DNA of 64,000 bases, from NCBI GenBank assembly GCA_025765615.1, contig JAIVFJ010000032.1, positions 127,001 through 191,000 on the forward strand. Reading direction: 5' to 3'. Positions 1-10,929 of the stretch are shown here, piece by piece. Within the stretch, counting starts at the first letter, position 1; every line of letters begins with the position of its first letter. A program made the position numbers and the translations under genes. Under the pieces are notes generated by a model, which was not told the origin of the DNA, searched no databases, and was given only the letters and a program-made list of their open reading frames with translations. This DNA comes from Zopfochytrium polystomum (Eukaryota; Chytridiomycota; Chytridiomycetes; Chytridiales; Chytridiaceae).

Positions 1-737
1 GGAGTTTGCCTTAAGATCGCTTTTCGAGATCTGCGTGACCGATCCGCTGATTCCGTAAAACGAGCTGTTGGCTTGGATGTTGTTGGCGATGGACCCGCAG
101 GATTCTGACGGGAAGCATCCGACTTTTGGAGCTGTGGTGCGGCCGAGGTTCAACGAGTTCTTCCAGAACTGACCGAGCTGCGGGAATCGGGTCAGTTGGA
201 ACAACAGCAGGTCGTTGTGAGTGGCAGCTACGAATTTGCCCGAGCCGGCTCGTCCGTGGGCAATGTAGACCTGGGTGAAAATTAAGTTTCAATGGTTGCG
301 GATACTTGCATATTATGTTGGTCTTGAACAGCTTACGTGGGCACTCGCATCAGTGAGCAGCGCTGCGACTTGATCCGAGTAAATCGAGATGCTGCCTGGC
401 GCTGCCCCAGTTGCGACGGCTGTGGCCCAAGAAGATTCATCCACACCCTGCAAGAGGGCCTTTCTGTCGTTTGCGAGAGCTGTCACAACAGGGGTCGTCG
501 TCGCCGTGGCCGTGGGGCTTGTGGAAGAGGCTTTCGTTGAAGTCGGAATGAGGGTCGTTGTCGCCGACGCTTTCGTCGAAGTGGGAGTGGATGTCTTGGA
601 AGTGCTCACAGGAGCTGTGCCTCTCCCGCCGCAAAGAGCTCCTGAAGAATGCTTTGTGTTAGACGAACCACCAGTATGCCCAGCCGTCCGGGAAAAAAAA
701 AAAAAAAAAAAAAGTAGAAGTAAAAAATAAACCGTTG

Positions 738-781
<44 letters not shown>

Positions 782-1383
782 GATGTCGACGAGTACACCG
801 CCGCCGATTTCGCGAAATTCCCCTTCTTCATCCAACACGTGCCGCCGGACCAGTCGGTCCACGAAAAGTTCGTGCAATCGGGGTTCGCAACGCAGGTCGG
901 CCCGCAATTGCTCGACGTGGTCAGCGCGCTCGTAAAGTCTCCTCCGACCCAGTCGCAGCTACTAGCCCAGTATGACCCGTCGCCGTTGGTGGTCCACTCG
1001 GGAAGAAAGATTCCGCCGCAGAGGATGCCTTTCAAAAGTCAACCGGGGATAAAAAAGAAATGAGACGGGCATGGAATTTGAAAAGAGACAATGATGTTTC
1101 CCGCAAGTGCAGCCTGAGAGCACCAAATGAAGACGGAACTCACCAGAGCCCGAGGCCGCCACAGCCGCCGATCGCGGCAAGCTACCCGGCAAGTGCCCCC
1201 CTGAAAATCGGTCCAGGCGAAGTTTGTGCAGCCGGAGGTGGAGATGCACTTTGGCCCGCACTCACTTGAGGCCGCGGGAACATTGTTGAGATCGTTGCCG
1301 GTCCAGTCGCAGCCGAATGACCAGAAAGAGCCGTCGCCTTCCACGTTCCAAGAGATGGCTCGACGAGCGAGTTCTATGTGCAT
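1..1383 (-). CDS. Cysteine-rich protein with two PAN/apple-like domains (partial, runs off left edge)
   Basis: Inferred exons in transcript order are 1144-1383, 780-1028, 337-641 and 1-270. Two similar cysteine-rich units are visible, each with the pattern DGS.W...CDW.G.D, then C...C.....C.NF.WTD..GGTC; the second reads CTNFSWTDWSGGTC. This resembles PAN/apple-type modules of secreted fungal proteins that bind carbohydrate or protein. A Thr/Ser/Pro-rich linker follows, then an unrecognised domain with the segment VYIAHGRAGSGKFVAATHND. Splice phases agree at three junctions. The first unit changes frame by one base just after its GGTC motif near 1178-1190, where the matching unit reads straight through. 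The ATG at 1383 lies downstream of a TATA box, but no signal peptide is evident, so the start is uncertain. Function unknown. Confidence 0.6.
642..779 (-). repeat. Intron made of a (CA)n microsatellite and poly-A tract
   Basis: The intron between the second PAN-like unit and the Thr-rich linker is mostly simple sequence: (CA)n at 739-779 and an A run at 693-713. On the coding strand it starts GTGTGTGTG, so the microsatellite itself supplies the 5' splice site. Confidence 0.6.
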
Positions 1384-1473
1384 AGCTATTTGCGGATCTT
1401 GCTGCTCTATCTGGGTGGAGGGAAGGGCCAGGAGTGTTTGGTGAGTGCGATTCCAGGAGATCGAAAAGGCTGG

Positions 1474-1482
1474 CCTTTTATA
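1474..1482 (-). promoter_or_regulatory. TATA box of the PAN-like gene
   Basis: TATAAAAGG on the minus strand, about 90 bases upstream of the ATG at 1383. Its placement argues against the further-upstream ATG at about 1494. Confidence 0.5.
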
Positions 1483-1483
1483 C

Positions 1484-3059
1484 ATCGCCAGCAAGGAAAC
1501 TCACCCTGTGGCAATCACTCATCCGCATCGCATACTTACTCACTAGTGTATTTGCATCCTTTTTCGGAGGAAAATGAGAGAAGAATGCCTTGAAGTGCTG
1601 TCTTCATACTGAAAGGTTCTTTTTTTTTGATCTTATTCTTTGTTTCTGCCTGCGGTTTTTGCTGGAAAGTCGCGGGGCATTGGCCCCGACGTGTGCCCCC
1701 CACGAAGTCATAATTTTTTTTGAGCTTATATTTACATATTTATTTATATATGTATATTTTTTTTCCCCCCAATGTTTTTGGGGGCTGGGTCGAAAAGCAG
1801 AAGCAACCCAAATCAAGCTGTCAATCAATTCACCGAAAGAGGAGGCGTTTCACAGAAAAAAACAAAACAAAAAAACAAAAAACAAAAAAAACAACCCAAT
1901 TGCTACTTACTAGATCTATCCATCCGCCTCCTTGCGCGTGTCTACCAATGCGGCGATTTTGGGTCCGCAAACGTCAATGCGGGGTGAGGGAAGAAGGAAA
2001 AAGAGAGGTTTCGTTTGTTCGATTGTTCCATTCTCCCATTGTTCCATTGTTGTTTGTTTGTTTTTGTTTGGAAGGCTGGCAAGAACTGTTGTCTCGCGCG
2101 CCGCGCGCTCGCTGTCTTCGCATGGACAGCCAGCCAGCCAGCCACAGCCAGGCCCCGCGCGACTGGCCCGCGACATTCCGGCTCTCTCGTCTCCCGCTCC
2201 TTGGCCAACGCGCTGTCCTGTCTTCAGCGAACCGACCCACACACACTCTCACCCACACACTCACACACTCACACACACACACTCACACACACACATTTCC
2301 ATTCTTCCTTCGCCAGACCACGTCACAAGCTGAAACAACATGCACAAACAAAGGTTCGGTCATTCTCATTTCCACACATGGTAAATATGCGATGCAAGTC
2401 TTTTTTTTTTTTTCTCTTTTTTTCAAGGGAATGGAGCAATTCAATTCAACTGGGGTGGGCTGGCTCCACCGGAAACTTTTACCCAGGGAAGACATTGAAC
2501 ACAGCGAAAAAAGAGGTAAGCAGAAAAGCCTTGCCATGTTTGCCAGCACCAAAACCACAATATTCAAGAACAACAACAACAGCAGCAGTAACAAGAAGAA
2601 AAAACGAAAAGAAAAAACAAAAATGCCGCGTCTGGGTCCAGTCGACCCAATAGGGGGAGGGTATCAATGGCGGCCGGCATCATTGGCGGTACGGGAGGGT
2701 CGTCCCCCTCCTCCGACGTCTATGCTTTGCGTCGATGGAAGAGGCCCTTTTCTTCCACCCACAGTGACATAATGTATCATATACTGACGGTTGAGAGCCA
2801 GCCACGTGCTCAGAGGAGCGTTGCGGCTAAACGAAACCCAAGCTTTCACATTCAGCTTGATGCCCAGGAGCTACCGCGATCTCCCGCCGAGCGATGAAGC
2901 GTCCAAATTTCTTTGTTTCCCCCTCATTCTCCCGCTAACCTCTATTTTTGCTTTAACAAGCAATTGGCCTTGGAACCTACACCACCACCTCCGTTCATCA
3001 GCCCAGCCCCCCTAAGGTCCCCCCTAAGGCAAACCCACCTTATTTAAACGTCCGCTCTT
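1484..3059. other. Gene-free spacer with simple repeats
   Basis: A/T runs (about 1620, 1700-1770, 1855-1890, 2400-2425) and an imperfect (CA)n block at 2237-2294. No reading frame here looks coding. Confidence 0.5.
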
Positions 3060-5022
3060 TCACTTCACCACCCTCCCCACAGTCCAGTAGAAATTGAAAA
3101 ACGACTGCTGCACCACGCACTCCTCCAGGAACTCGGACGTGAACGCGTCGTACTCGTCGTCCGTCAGCGTCAGCGCGGTCGACAGGAACGACCGCAGCCC
3201 TTCGAACGACTGCGCGATGCAGCGGTGCCCGAGCGCGCCGATCGCGCCGTTCCAGCCAACCTTTTAATTTTTTTTTTTTGGGGGGGGGGGTTGAGTTGGA
3301 AGAACATGTGGGGCATCTTAAGGGCGAGTAAGGAGGTTTTACAGTACCGGTAGCGAGCACTGCCCGCTTTGCAGGTCCATCAGGCCGCCGGCGGCCGCGC
3401 AGTATTCCGGAAGGTGAAGGCCTGCGTGTGTTTAGGTTTTTATTGATTTGTTTTTTTTTTCGGGTACAATCAGACGGCGAGGAAAAAAGAAATGCATCGG
3501 CCTTTCGGATGAAACTCACCGGCTTCGGGGTCCAGCCCGCGCGCCCTGAGCGCCGCGAGGACTTTCAAGTGTGTCGGAGCGAGGGGGGGCGTGGGGAAGA
3601 AAAGCGACTGCGTTAGAAAACGGAGCAAACACAGCATCACGTCCGGCCAGATCATTAGCTCCCTTCCGCCCTCAAGCAAAGAAGGTCCTACGTGCTTCAT
3701 TGTGCATCTCGCCCTTTGGGCCAGCACGACACGCGGCGACACACGACTTGTGGGTGATCGGTTAGGTTTTTTTTTTTAAATTTTTTTTTTCATGTTTACG
3801 TTTCCAGGGTTGGATTAGCACACTGCAGCGATGGAACTCAGCCAACCCTTCGTACCTCGCCCAGCTCGATGAACCCTCCCGGCTTGGTGATGCGCACCAG
3901 CTCGCGGATGACAGCGGGCCACTGCGTGGCGGGAACGGAGCCTATGAGGAGGCGCTGGAAGGTAGGAGGAGTGAGACAATAACAAGAGTAGCGTGGGCAG
4001 CGGTGGTGGGTACCTGGAAAACAAAGTCAAAGTGGTTGTCTGGGACTGAGATGTTGCGTTTTTTTTGGGGGGGGGGGAATGCGGGTTTGAGAAAAAAGAG
4101 TTGCAAATAAGGCAAAATGGAAACACCACTCAACAGCTTGTGCCCTTTAGCACGTTCTCTGTCACAAGCGATACGTTCGGGGGCCGCGCCGCGGTCTCGT
4201 CGAACGGGGCAACGTCCTGTGGGTTTGTCAGAACAAACGACAAGCATATGAATGGGTGTGTCAATGAAAACTACTTACGGCGCCGACAAAGCTCACGGCC
4301 GGGTACGCGCGGGCGACCTCTGCGGTCCAGTTGAAGCGCGGGCCGCAGCCCATGTCGAGCACGCGGACGGGGTGGTTGTCGGACGTTGCCGACGCCGACG
4401 CGGACTGCAGGAGCGACCGCACCGCGTCCGAGTGGAAGAGCGCGCCGGACGTCGTGCGGAGGAGGACGTGCTGGCGGGGTTGTTCGAAGGGAGAGAGAGA
4501 CAGACGGGCTGGGTGAGGCAAAGAGACAAACGAGGTTGCTTCCCTTGGGTTCTTTTTTTGTTTTTGTCTTTGGACTGTTCTATTTCGGGCAAGGGGAGGT
4601 CTTCTTGTTTCCAGGGGCATCGGGCTTGCGCGCGCGCATACCTGCACGTTCAGCCTCCCGACCTCGCCCTCGAACGATGCGGGCATGATGTACAGCGAGT
4701 CCGGCGCCGCGTGGAAGTCGGTGCGCTGCACGGCCTTGTGCAGCGGCGGCGGCGGCGCAGGCAACGACGACAGGGACGAGAACAGCGACGATGGCGGGGG
4801 CGGGGTGCTGCGCGCTCCCGCCGCCGCCGCTACCGCCCCCGGATCAGCCGCGGCGGCGGCGGTGCGGCCGTTCCACGCGGCGGCGCGGGCGGCGTCCACG
4901 CGCAGTGGCGCCGATGTCGGGCTCGGGGTCGACGTCGCCTTTGCGACGATGGGGTGGTGGTGGTGATCCGGCGCTGTCGCTGCCGATGCCGACGAGGAAG
5001 AGCTTTCGGTCATCCGGGACAT
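3060..5022 (-). CDS. SAM-dependent class I methyltransferase, eight exons
   Basis: Exons in order: 4642-5022, 4279-4470, 4144-4216, 4014-4045, 3856-3954, 3520-3694, 3348-3421, 3060-3260; joined they code for about 408 residues. After a disordered Ala/Pro/Ser N-terminus (about 100 residues) come the SAM-binding motif VRVLDMGCGPRFNW (near residue 165), the ribose-contacting acidic position in FVGADVAPFDE, the motif-IV-like PDNHFDFVFQR and the post-motif IRELVRITKPGGFIELGE. This is the usual order in the fungal Methyltransf_25/LaeA-like group; the substrate cannot be told. The C-terminus VVQQSFFNFYWTVGRVVK is also typical of that group. The intron after exon 3 requires a GC donor (AAAG/GCACAAG) to keep the frame. 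Exon 6 may hide one more intron, since about 26 residues in it look atypical. Confidence 0.8.
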
Positions 5023-6238
5023 GCAAATGATAGATTGTTGCGCGATTGGTCCTTTTACAGAATTATTTGCTTTTTCTTTCTTGTTTGTCTTTCTCTGTCT
5101 TTGTCGTGGGTTTTGTTTGTCTTTTTGATGCGCGAAAATGAGCTGATCGCGCGGCTGAATGCCTTTTCGCCCCGCTTCACATTCAGAACCTCAACACAAT
5201 CCGACTCCCACATGCGCTATCCAGTAATCCACCGGCCCTTTGGTTCTACCGAGAACTCCAATAAGCATAAGTTCACCCACCGATCCAACCGGCATCGGGG
5301 TATATATCAGCGGTAGATTGCTCGCTTCGCATGAGAGGTGCCTCGGGTTCGATCCCTATGCCTCCATATCGTTGTCTGATTTCAGGTAAGCTGTCTGGGG
5401 AAAATTGGGGATCCGTGCGTTTTGAGAGAAAATAATGTACTTGACTATCTATGGCTTGCGCCAGGAAAAATTGGATTGGGTGCTGAAAAATATTGGAGAT
5501 TGGAGATCAGCTGCCAGCCATCGTCTTTTCGAAGCTGAAGGCCGCGTTAGTCTGTCGCAAATGCTGCTTACAAAGCGTCTTCTCATGCCGACAGACTGGC
5601 GGTTCAGCCCTCGAATTTTTTACGTTTTGTCCAATATTTCTTGTGGATTGATAATTGTTTTTTTTTTGGCGTATTTTCATACCAAACGACAAAAAAGAAG
5701 CATGGAACAAAGAAAAAAGATAGTGGAAGCGGAAAAAATTGGATATTTGGGTGATCACGAAATAGTTCAAAAGAAACGCCACAAGAGACGGAAACATTGA
5801 TGAGAAGGAGTATAAAAGCGCAGTGGCGGATTCAATGAAAGGCAATTTCCGTGGAAGCCTCTGGCCAAAGTGCTGTCCACCGGCCTTCTGTCTGTGTCGG
5901 CCTGCGGGGTCATTTCCGGATTCGGACAAAATTGAAATTGTAACATATTTTTTTTTGTTTATTCCCATTTCATCCCCCCGCACTGAAGCCGGATACGAAT
6001 CATGATTCGTAATTGGGTGACTCAGGAAGTTTGTGTCATCTTGGCCAAGGGGGAAGGGAGCCAAAGAGCTGCCTTTTCGTTGGAAATGGAATAAAAAACA
6101 GATCAAACGAGAATCCATTTCGCTTTGAACGGGTCCGCGGGGAGCAGGGGTTTGGCCACCCCCAATATACGTGCGGGCATAGTGCAAAAATCATCCGCGT
6201 ATTCCAGTCCACCACAGTTTTTCTTCAGAGCACGTTCT
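5023..6238. other. Spacer with a tRNA-like relic, otherwise no gene seen
   Basis: Apart from the tRNA-Ala-like sequence at 5296-5366 nothing convincing was found. An open frame at 5435-5800 would give a Lys/Arg-rich 121-residue product with one hydrophobic stretch, but it lacks GC-rich coding bias and recognisable motifs. Confidence 0.4.
5296..5366 (+). pseudogene. Degenerate tRNA-Ala(CGC)-like sequence
   Basis: Box A-like TATCAGCGGTAG, a candidate anticodon loop TTCGCAT and box B GGGTTCGATCCC lie in tRNA order. The acceptor strands CGGGGTA and TGCCTCC pair at most positions, and the 3' end is A. The anticodon stem lacks about two bases on its 3' side, the D stem is weak and the T stem pairs at only two or three positions. 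It reads as a decayed tRNA-Ala or a tRNA-derived repeat rather than a working gene. Confidence 0.5.
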
Positions 6239-7267
6239 TCAATCTGCTGCCGCCGGCTCAAACTCTGGCGTTGGTGACCCGCTGAGCGCGGCGGTACCTG
6301 GCGATGCCATGGGAGTCTTGAGCCCACGAGGGAGCACCGACGACGTCGCACCGCACAGCGCCTCGACGCTGAACACGCTCGGCCCCGTCGCGCGCACCGC
6401 CGCGGGGGGCACCGCCACCGCCGCGGATTTCAGTGCAGCCGACCCGACCGCCGCCGGATCCTCCTTCCGCACCGACCCTACCCTACCGCCGCAGCCGCCG
6501 CCGCCCTTCGCTTCCGGCAGCGGCGGCGGCGGCGGCGGTGGCGCCACGTACGTGTTCGGCCCGCGGATCCGCCGTCGCGGGCCCGCGGCGGCCTCCTCCC
6601 TGAAGTCGCGCCCCTCGGCGCGGCAGAACCGGCACCCGGCCTTGCGCCGCCGGTGGATGCAGATCGACCCGCCCCCGTGCCCGAGCTCGAAGCACGACAC
6701 GCACTGCGACCGCCGCCGGTTGTGCGCGCACGGCGCCGCCGCCCGTCGCCGCCCCGCCGCCCAGGCGCTGCCGTCTTGCCCGTTGCCGTTGGCGGACGGT
6801 GACGGTGACGGTGACGACGACGAAGATGCCGCCGTGGCGACCACCCCGGCGCTGGGGTCTGGTTTGAGGGGCGGCTTGGGGTTGGTGGTGGGGGCTCGGT
6901 CGGTCGCCGGGTGGGACTTGTGCGACAGCGAGGTGGATGGTGGAGTGGACCCCTCGGGTTCCTGGGAAGCGCGTGGGACGGGGTGCGGCCGTGGTGGTGG
7001 TGGCGGCGGCGGCGGGGCCGCCAGCGGCTGGAAAACTTGCGCATTGTGGTGGAACTGTGGAGCAGCAACGAACTGGAAGGCGCCGGCGGGGAATGGGCCG
7101 CCTCGCACCAACTGGTGCGCGGGCACGGCGACTTGGAAGACGATGTTGATCATCGGGCCTTGCGCGCCGGGCGAAGTCGTCGGGGGTCGCTGTTGGAGTT
7201 GCATGAACGGGGAAACCTGCATGGTTGTTATTTTCGGGTTTGAAGAGTGGGAGGAGATTTCTTTCAT
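6239..7267 (-). CDS. Disordered protein with a paired Cys/His (CxH..C..C) zinc-type motif
   Basis: A single open frame of 342 residues from ATG 7265-7267; an internal ATG at 7222 is an alternative start. Most of it is Pro/Ala/Ser-rich and looks disordered. Around residues 180-215 is a compact motif CAHNRRRSQCVSC, then a Gly-rich turn ELGHGGGS, then CIHRRRKAGCRFC: two C-x-H-x3/4-R-x-C-x2-C half-sites that could bind zinc. The segment RRRIRGPNTYVAPPPP follows. The gene at 51117-51792 encodes the same motif and the same trailing segment, so the two are paralogues. Similar CxHGRxRS.C..C units occur as repeats in predicted proteins of algae and other protists (general knowledge); function unknown. 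A TATA-like ATAAATAG lies near 7330. Confidence 0.65.
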   Translation of the reverse strand: MKEISSHSSNPKITTMQVSPFMQLQQRPPTTSPGAQGPMINIVFQVAVPAHQLVRGGPFPAGAFQFVAAPQFHHNAQVFQPLAAPPPPPPPPRPHPVPRASQEPEGSTPPSTSLSHKSHPATDRAPTTNPKPPLKPDPSAGVVATAASSSSSPSPSPSANGNGQDGSAWAAGRRRAAAPCAHNRRRSQCVSCFELGHGGGSICIHRRRKAGCRFCRAEGRDFREEAAAGPRRRIRGPNTYVAPPPPPPPLPEAKGGGGCGGRVGSVRKEDPAAVGSAALKSAAVAVPPAAVRATGPSVFSVEALCGATSSVLPRGLKTPMASPGTAALSGSPTPEFEPAAAD

Positions 7268-7979
7268 GTTGATGGAAGTATTGAGGACTTTGGGTTTTTG
7301 GGGTGTGCACGCCCGAAGACGGAGTTCTATTTATCCTCATTTGATGCGGAAATAAATAATCCCACTGCTGCACTCTCTTACTCAAACACACCTGGAATTC
7401 GAGAGCTCGTGATTGAGATGAGGTTGGGGTTGGTCAAATTGGTCTCTTTCTTGCATGACAATTTTTTTTTTTTTCTTCTTTTTCAGTTTCCGTTCTTTCC
7501 TTGCATTTCCAAGTACTGCCGGAGGCGGCAGAGCCGTCGATGAAAGTGATCGATGGTGGGCGCGGTGCGTCGAATGGGCCGCGCTGCTGCGCTTGCGGTT
7601 GAAGTGGTGTATGTGTGTGTTAAGTGTGTGGAGCGTGGTTGTTGCTCATTTCGAATTATTTACAACAATGCCGGGGAGGTGCGGCAGGCGCACAAGTCCG
7701 CGAATCTCCCGCGGGGCCAGCCGTTATCGCTCCCCCATCATCAAACCCGTGACCTGCGGAGACGGAGAACACTCGTCGTTTTTGCTTTCTTGCTCTTTCA
7801 CGCTTCTCCGCCCGTTGCAGCCCGCATATATGGATTATGCCGCAAGAAAATGCAGGGCAGCGACTTTCCCCATTCGTCGCGATGTGGCGACCTTGTCAAG
7901 TCCGACAGGCGGAGTGTTTCCTTTTATTCCCCGAGCGGAGACAGACCTTGTGTATTTGTTTTTGACAGAGCGATCGAAC

Positions 7980-8039
<60 letters not shown>

Positions 8040-8744
8040 CAGAGAAAGACAGAGAGACAGAGACAGAGAGAGACAGAGAGACATTTGCGTCTGACCAACA
8101 CGACCTGACGGCCCGCGCCCCACTCGCCATCGCTTGATCGCACCAGTGCGCCACATTCCCAATGCAATCAAGTCCCTCGAAACCAGGCCCACCTTGAGAG
8201 CGCGCGAGGGCACGCCACTCGAAGTTCGCGGCGCGTCCCGTCCTCCTCGTGTCGGGGGAAACGACTGTTACGACCGTGGTCGAAACTCCCAAGTGGTCGG
8301 CGAACTGTGCTTTCAGGTTGATTTCATTGCTGAGTGTGCGTATGAATAGATATGGATGATCCTGAAACGAAAACGATCACCCCGGTGCTCGCGAAACCCA
8401 GGAAAGGGTAAATGCAGTGTAAGAAGACGGTGCAGATTTCGTCTCTCTTCGTCGAGCGCGGAAAACTTGCTGTTTTTGCATTCCCGTTGACGACACGTGC
8501 ATGTAAAATATTTTGATACAAACTGTGGAAGTGGCGCGGCCACGTGGCCTGCCGCAGCATCGCCAAAATTCTTGGCGTCCGCACAGAGCACTAAGTCCGC
8601 CCGGTTTATCCTCCACACATGTCCAATCCCGAACAGCATTCAAAACAAACACCCCCCCTCCTCGTTCACAGTTCTGCAATCCTCCCTGTCTCGTTTTGTT
8701 TGCATTTTGCGTGCAGCCGCTCCTAACAGAGGTTTGACTATCAC
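7268..8744. other. Spacer with (GA)n microsatellite
   Basis: Contains a perfect (GA)n run at 7984-8032, continued imperfectly to about 8082. No supported coding region; open frames overlapping the repeat are low-complexity artefacts. Confidence 0.5.
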
Positions 8745-10283
8745 CATGGATGACTTTGAAGTGACTGATACCGACAATTCAAGGTTCACTACTCAGTATC
8801 CTCGTTTGTGTTTCACACTTCCTGAATTCAGTGCACATATTGCATTTCCAAATATGATGCACGTATCATTTTCTGCAAATGCAAAAATGATGATTTTTGA
8901 TTCCGGTGCATCAAATATCAGTGAGATATATTCTACTGTATAATTCTGGAGGTCACGAAAATGATGTTTGACTGGGCTCATAGTGTTCATTCATCGAGGT
9001 CAAAGCAGTTGGAACTATTAGAGTTCAATTAACTGATAAGCCTGTTTGTGACCTGCAGAATTCGCTATATGCTCCAAAACTTCACAGTGCACTAATTTCA
9101 GTCAGTCATTTTGTAACAGGTGATAAAGTATTTTTTCTCGGATAATGATGTAAGCATAAATATGAAACACAAAGGCTTGAGTATCCAGCTGGGTGACCAA
9201 AAAGGATCCTTGTGCTTCATGTCAAGATACATGCATGTTGATTTTCTTGCTCATAAATCCCCTGACAGATATGAAGCAATGAAACAATTATGCCTTGATT
9301 GGGAAAAATGTCAAAATGTCAAAGTTCTAGAAAATTGTTCTGATTCTGGAAACGATTTAATGAATTCAACTTTTGAAGAATGTTGTCTGGAGAAACATCC
9401 ACCCATTCATTCACACCATTCACCAGCTTACACTAAAGAACTCAATGGCTTGGTAGAGCAAAGTGTAAGAACAATTAAGGAAATGGCAGACTGTTTGATC
9501 TAAACATCAGGCCTTCCTTGGAACATGTATGACTATGCAGTACGACATATGCAGTGTTTGTCAAAAACAACATCATACATTCCTTTAAGAAACACATAGC
9601 CTATGAAGATTGGTATAAAGTGGAGCGATTTTGAACCTTCACCCATTCTGAGGTGTACATCTCCATAAGGAACAAAGGAAAGGCATATTAGATAAATGAC
9701 AACACACTGAATTTTGCGTATTCCTTAGAAACAAAGGTGTAAATACTTTGTTTGCCTGCAACTTTCGACGCAAAGCAGTCATTGAATATTCGGAATATAG
9801 AGTCAAAATCTTTGACTTCACATTCATTTGTTTCAATGAACAACTCATTCCAGATATCATCAGGAATGCTTACTATGTTCTAAGCTACATCGTTGATGAT
9901 AGCTGAAGGAATCTTCCATTATCGCTCTGTATTTGAACAAAGTAAGAGTGCCTGATACTCTCACCAAATTATGAAGATATTCAGAAAGAAATATCACGTA
10001 GTGTTCATACTCCCACTGACCCCACACAAGTCAAGGTATAATTATACCAAGACTTACTCTCCAGTAGTATGAGCAGAAACTAGACTCATGTTAGTCCTTT
10101 CATTGGCTCTGAATATGAGCATTGAACAATGGATGTATCAACTGCATTTCTCCGTGGAGATTTGGTTGAGGGCAATTTCATGAAATGCCCACAAGGATTT
10201 GAGGTTTACAATCAAGGGGGGAACTCTGCACTATTCGATTGAAACATAGTCCTTATGGATTACATCAATCTTCTAAGGCGGCC
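8745..10283 (+). mobile_element. Decayed Ty1/copia-type retrotransposon (protease, integrase, reverse transcriptase pieces)
   Basis: An AT-rich island among GC-rich genes carries copia pol fragments in canonical order and on one strand. A protease-like active site IFDSGASN lies near 8897-8920. A GAG-pre-integrase-like LYAPKLHSALISVSHF follows near 9069-9116. An integrase tail lies at about 9330-9500 (FEECCLEKHPP, ELNGLVEQSVRTIKEMA), matching the usual NGV.ER..RT..EMAR pattern. Near 10129-10283 are reverse transcriptase segments, including AFLRGDLVEGNFMKCPQGF and YGLHQSSKA. Stops and frameshifts separate every piece, so it is dead. No LTRs were recognised, and the 5' boundary is approximate. 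The 3' end abuts a broken acyl-CoA synthetase gene. Confidence 0.8.
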
Positions 10284-10741
10284 ACATCGTTCCAAAAGGG
10301 TGGATGGCTCCTCACAGGCGACCCGGCCTCGTCGACGAAGAGGGCTTCGTCTACGTCCTGGACCGTTGCAAAGGCATGGTCATCCGCAGCGGCGAAAGTT
10401 TTTACTGCATAGAAGTCGAGGTACGTATCTCCAACGATCAAATTTCAGCAAAAGAACGTCAAAAAATCCCGCACCCATGCTGCAGAACTGCCTCTTCTTG
10501 CACCCCTCCGTCCTCGATTGCGCCGTCATCGCAGTCCCCGACCGGGTCCTCGGCGAACTCGTCGCCGCCGTCTTACATCTCAGCCCCTCGACGCCTCCCG
10601 GCGCCGTCACCGTTCGCGACCTTCAGGAATCTGCAGGTCAAGGTTGGCGTACTTCAAGGTGCCCGTTTATGTCGAGAGCCGTTGGCGAGGAACGCGGCGG
10701 GAATGGTTTTGAAGGCCAAGTTAAGGGAGCAAGTGAAGTAG
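10284..10741 (+). pseudogene. 3' fragment of an acyl-CoA synthetase/AMP-ligase gene
   Basis: Only the C-terminal part of an ANL-superfamily enzyme remains. It starts with GGWLLTGDP, then, in a shifted frame, GLVDEEGFVYVLDRCKGMVI and a seemingly intact intron (GTACGT..TGCAG, about 10422-10485). HPSVLDCAVIAVPDRVLGEL follows, then LAYFKVPVYVES, then after another shift LARNAAGMVLKAKLREQVK. These match the A8/hinge region and the conserved C-terminal lysine segment (NAxGKVLK), though the catalytic lysine position here reads Met (NAAGMVLK). The first roughly 400 residues expected for the family are absent; copia sequence stands there instead. Two frameshifts and the truncation make this a pseudogene. 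Confidence 0.75.
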
Positions 10742-10929
10742 AGCTTCGCAAAGTAGGTCGAGAAGGGCAGGAAGGCGAGGCCCTGATGGTGAACGCGTTC
10801 AAGTGCGCCCTGAAGGCATCGGCAATCAAGGAATAGGAATAAGACATTCCGTGTATTATTGAGTGGTGGGAATCAACATTGCACCCGGGAAGGTCCCCTT
10901 CCGCACCAACGAAAGTGTGTGAAGCCCCC

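Noticed and set aside
1720..2772. Long plus-strand open frame (350 codons)
   Set aside because: Composed of A/T runs and CA repeats translated through; no conserved motifs, no coding-type composition.
4252..5316. Plus-strand frame of 354 codons opposite the methyltransferase
   Set aside because: Antisense shadow of GC-rich exons; the minus strand carries the methyltransferase motifs and correct splice sites.
5435..5800. 121-codon plus-strand frame with one hydrophobic stretch
   Set aside because: AT-rich, Lys/Arg-rich tail, no family resemblance and no supporting neighbours.
7553..8137. Frames over the (GA)n repeat encoding RERERE or SLSLSL peptides
   Set aside because: Pure microsatellite translation.
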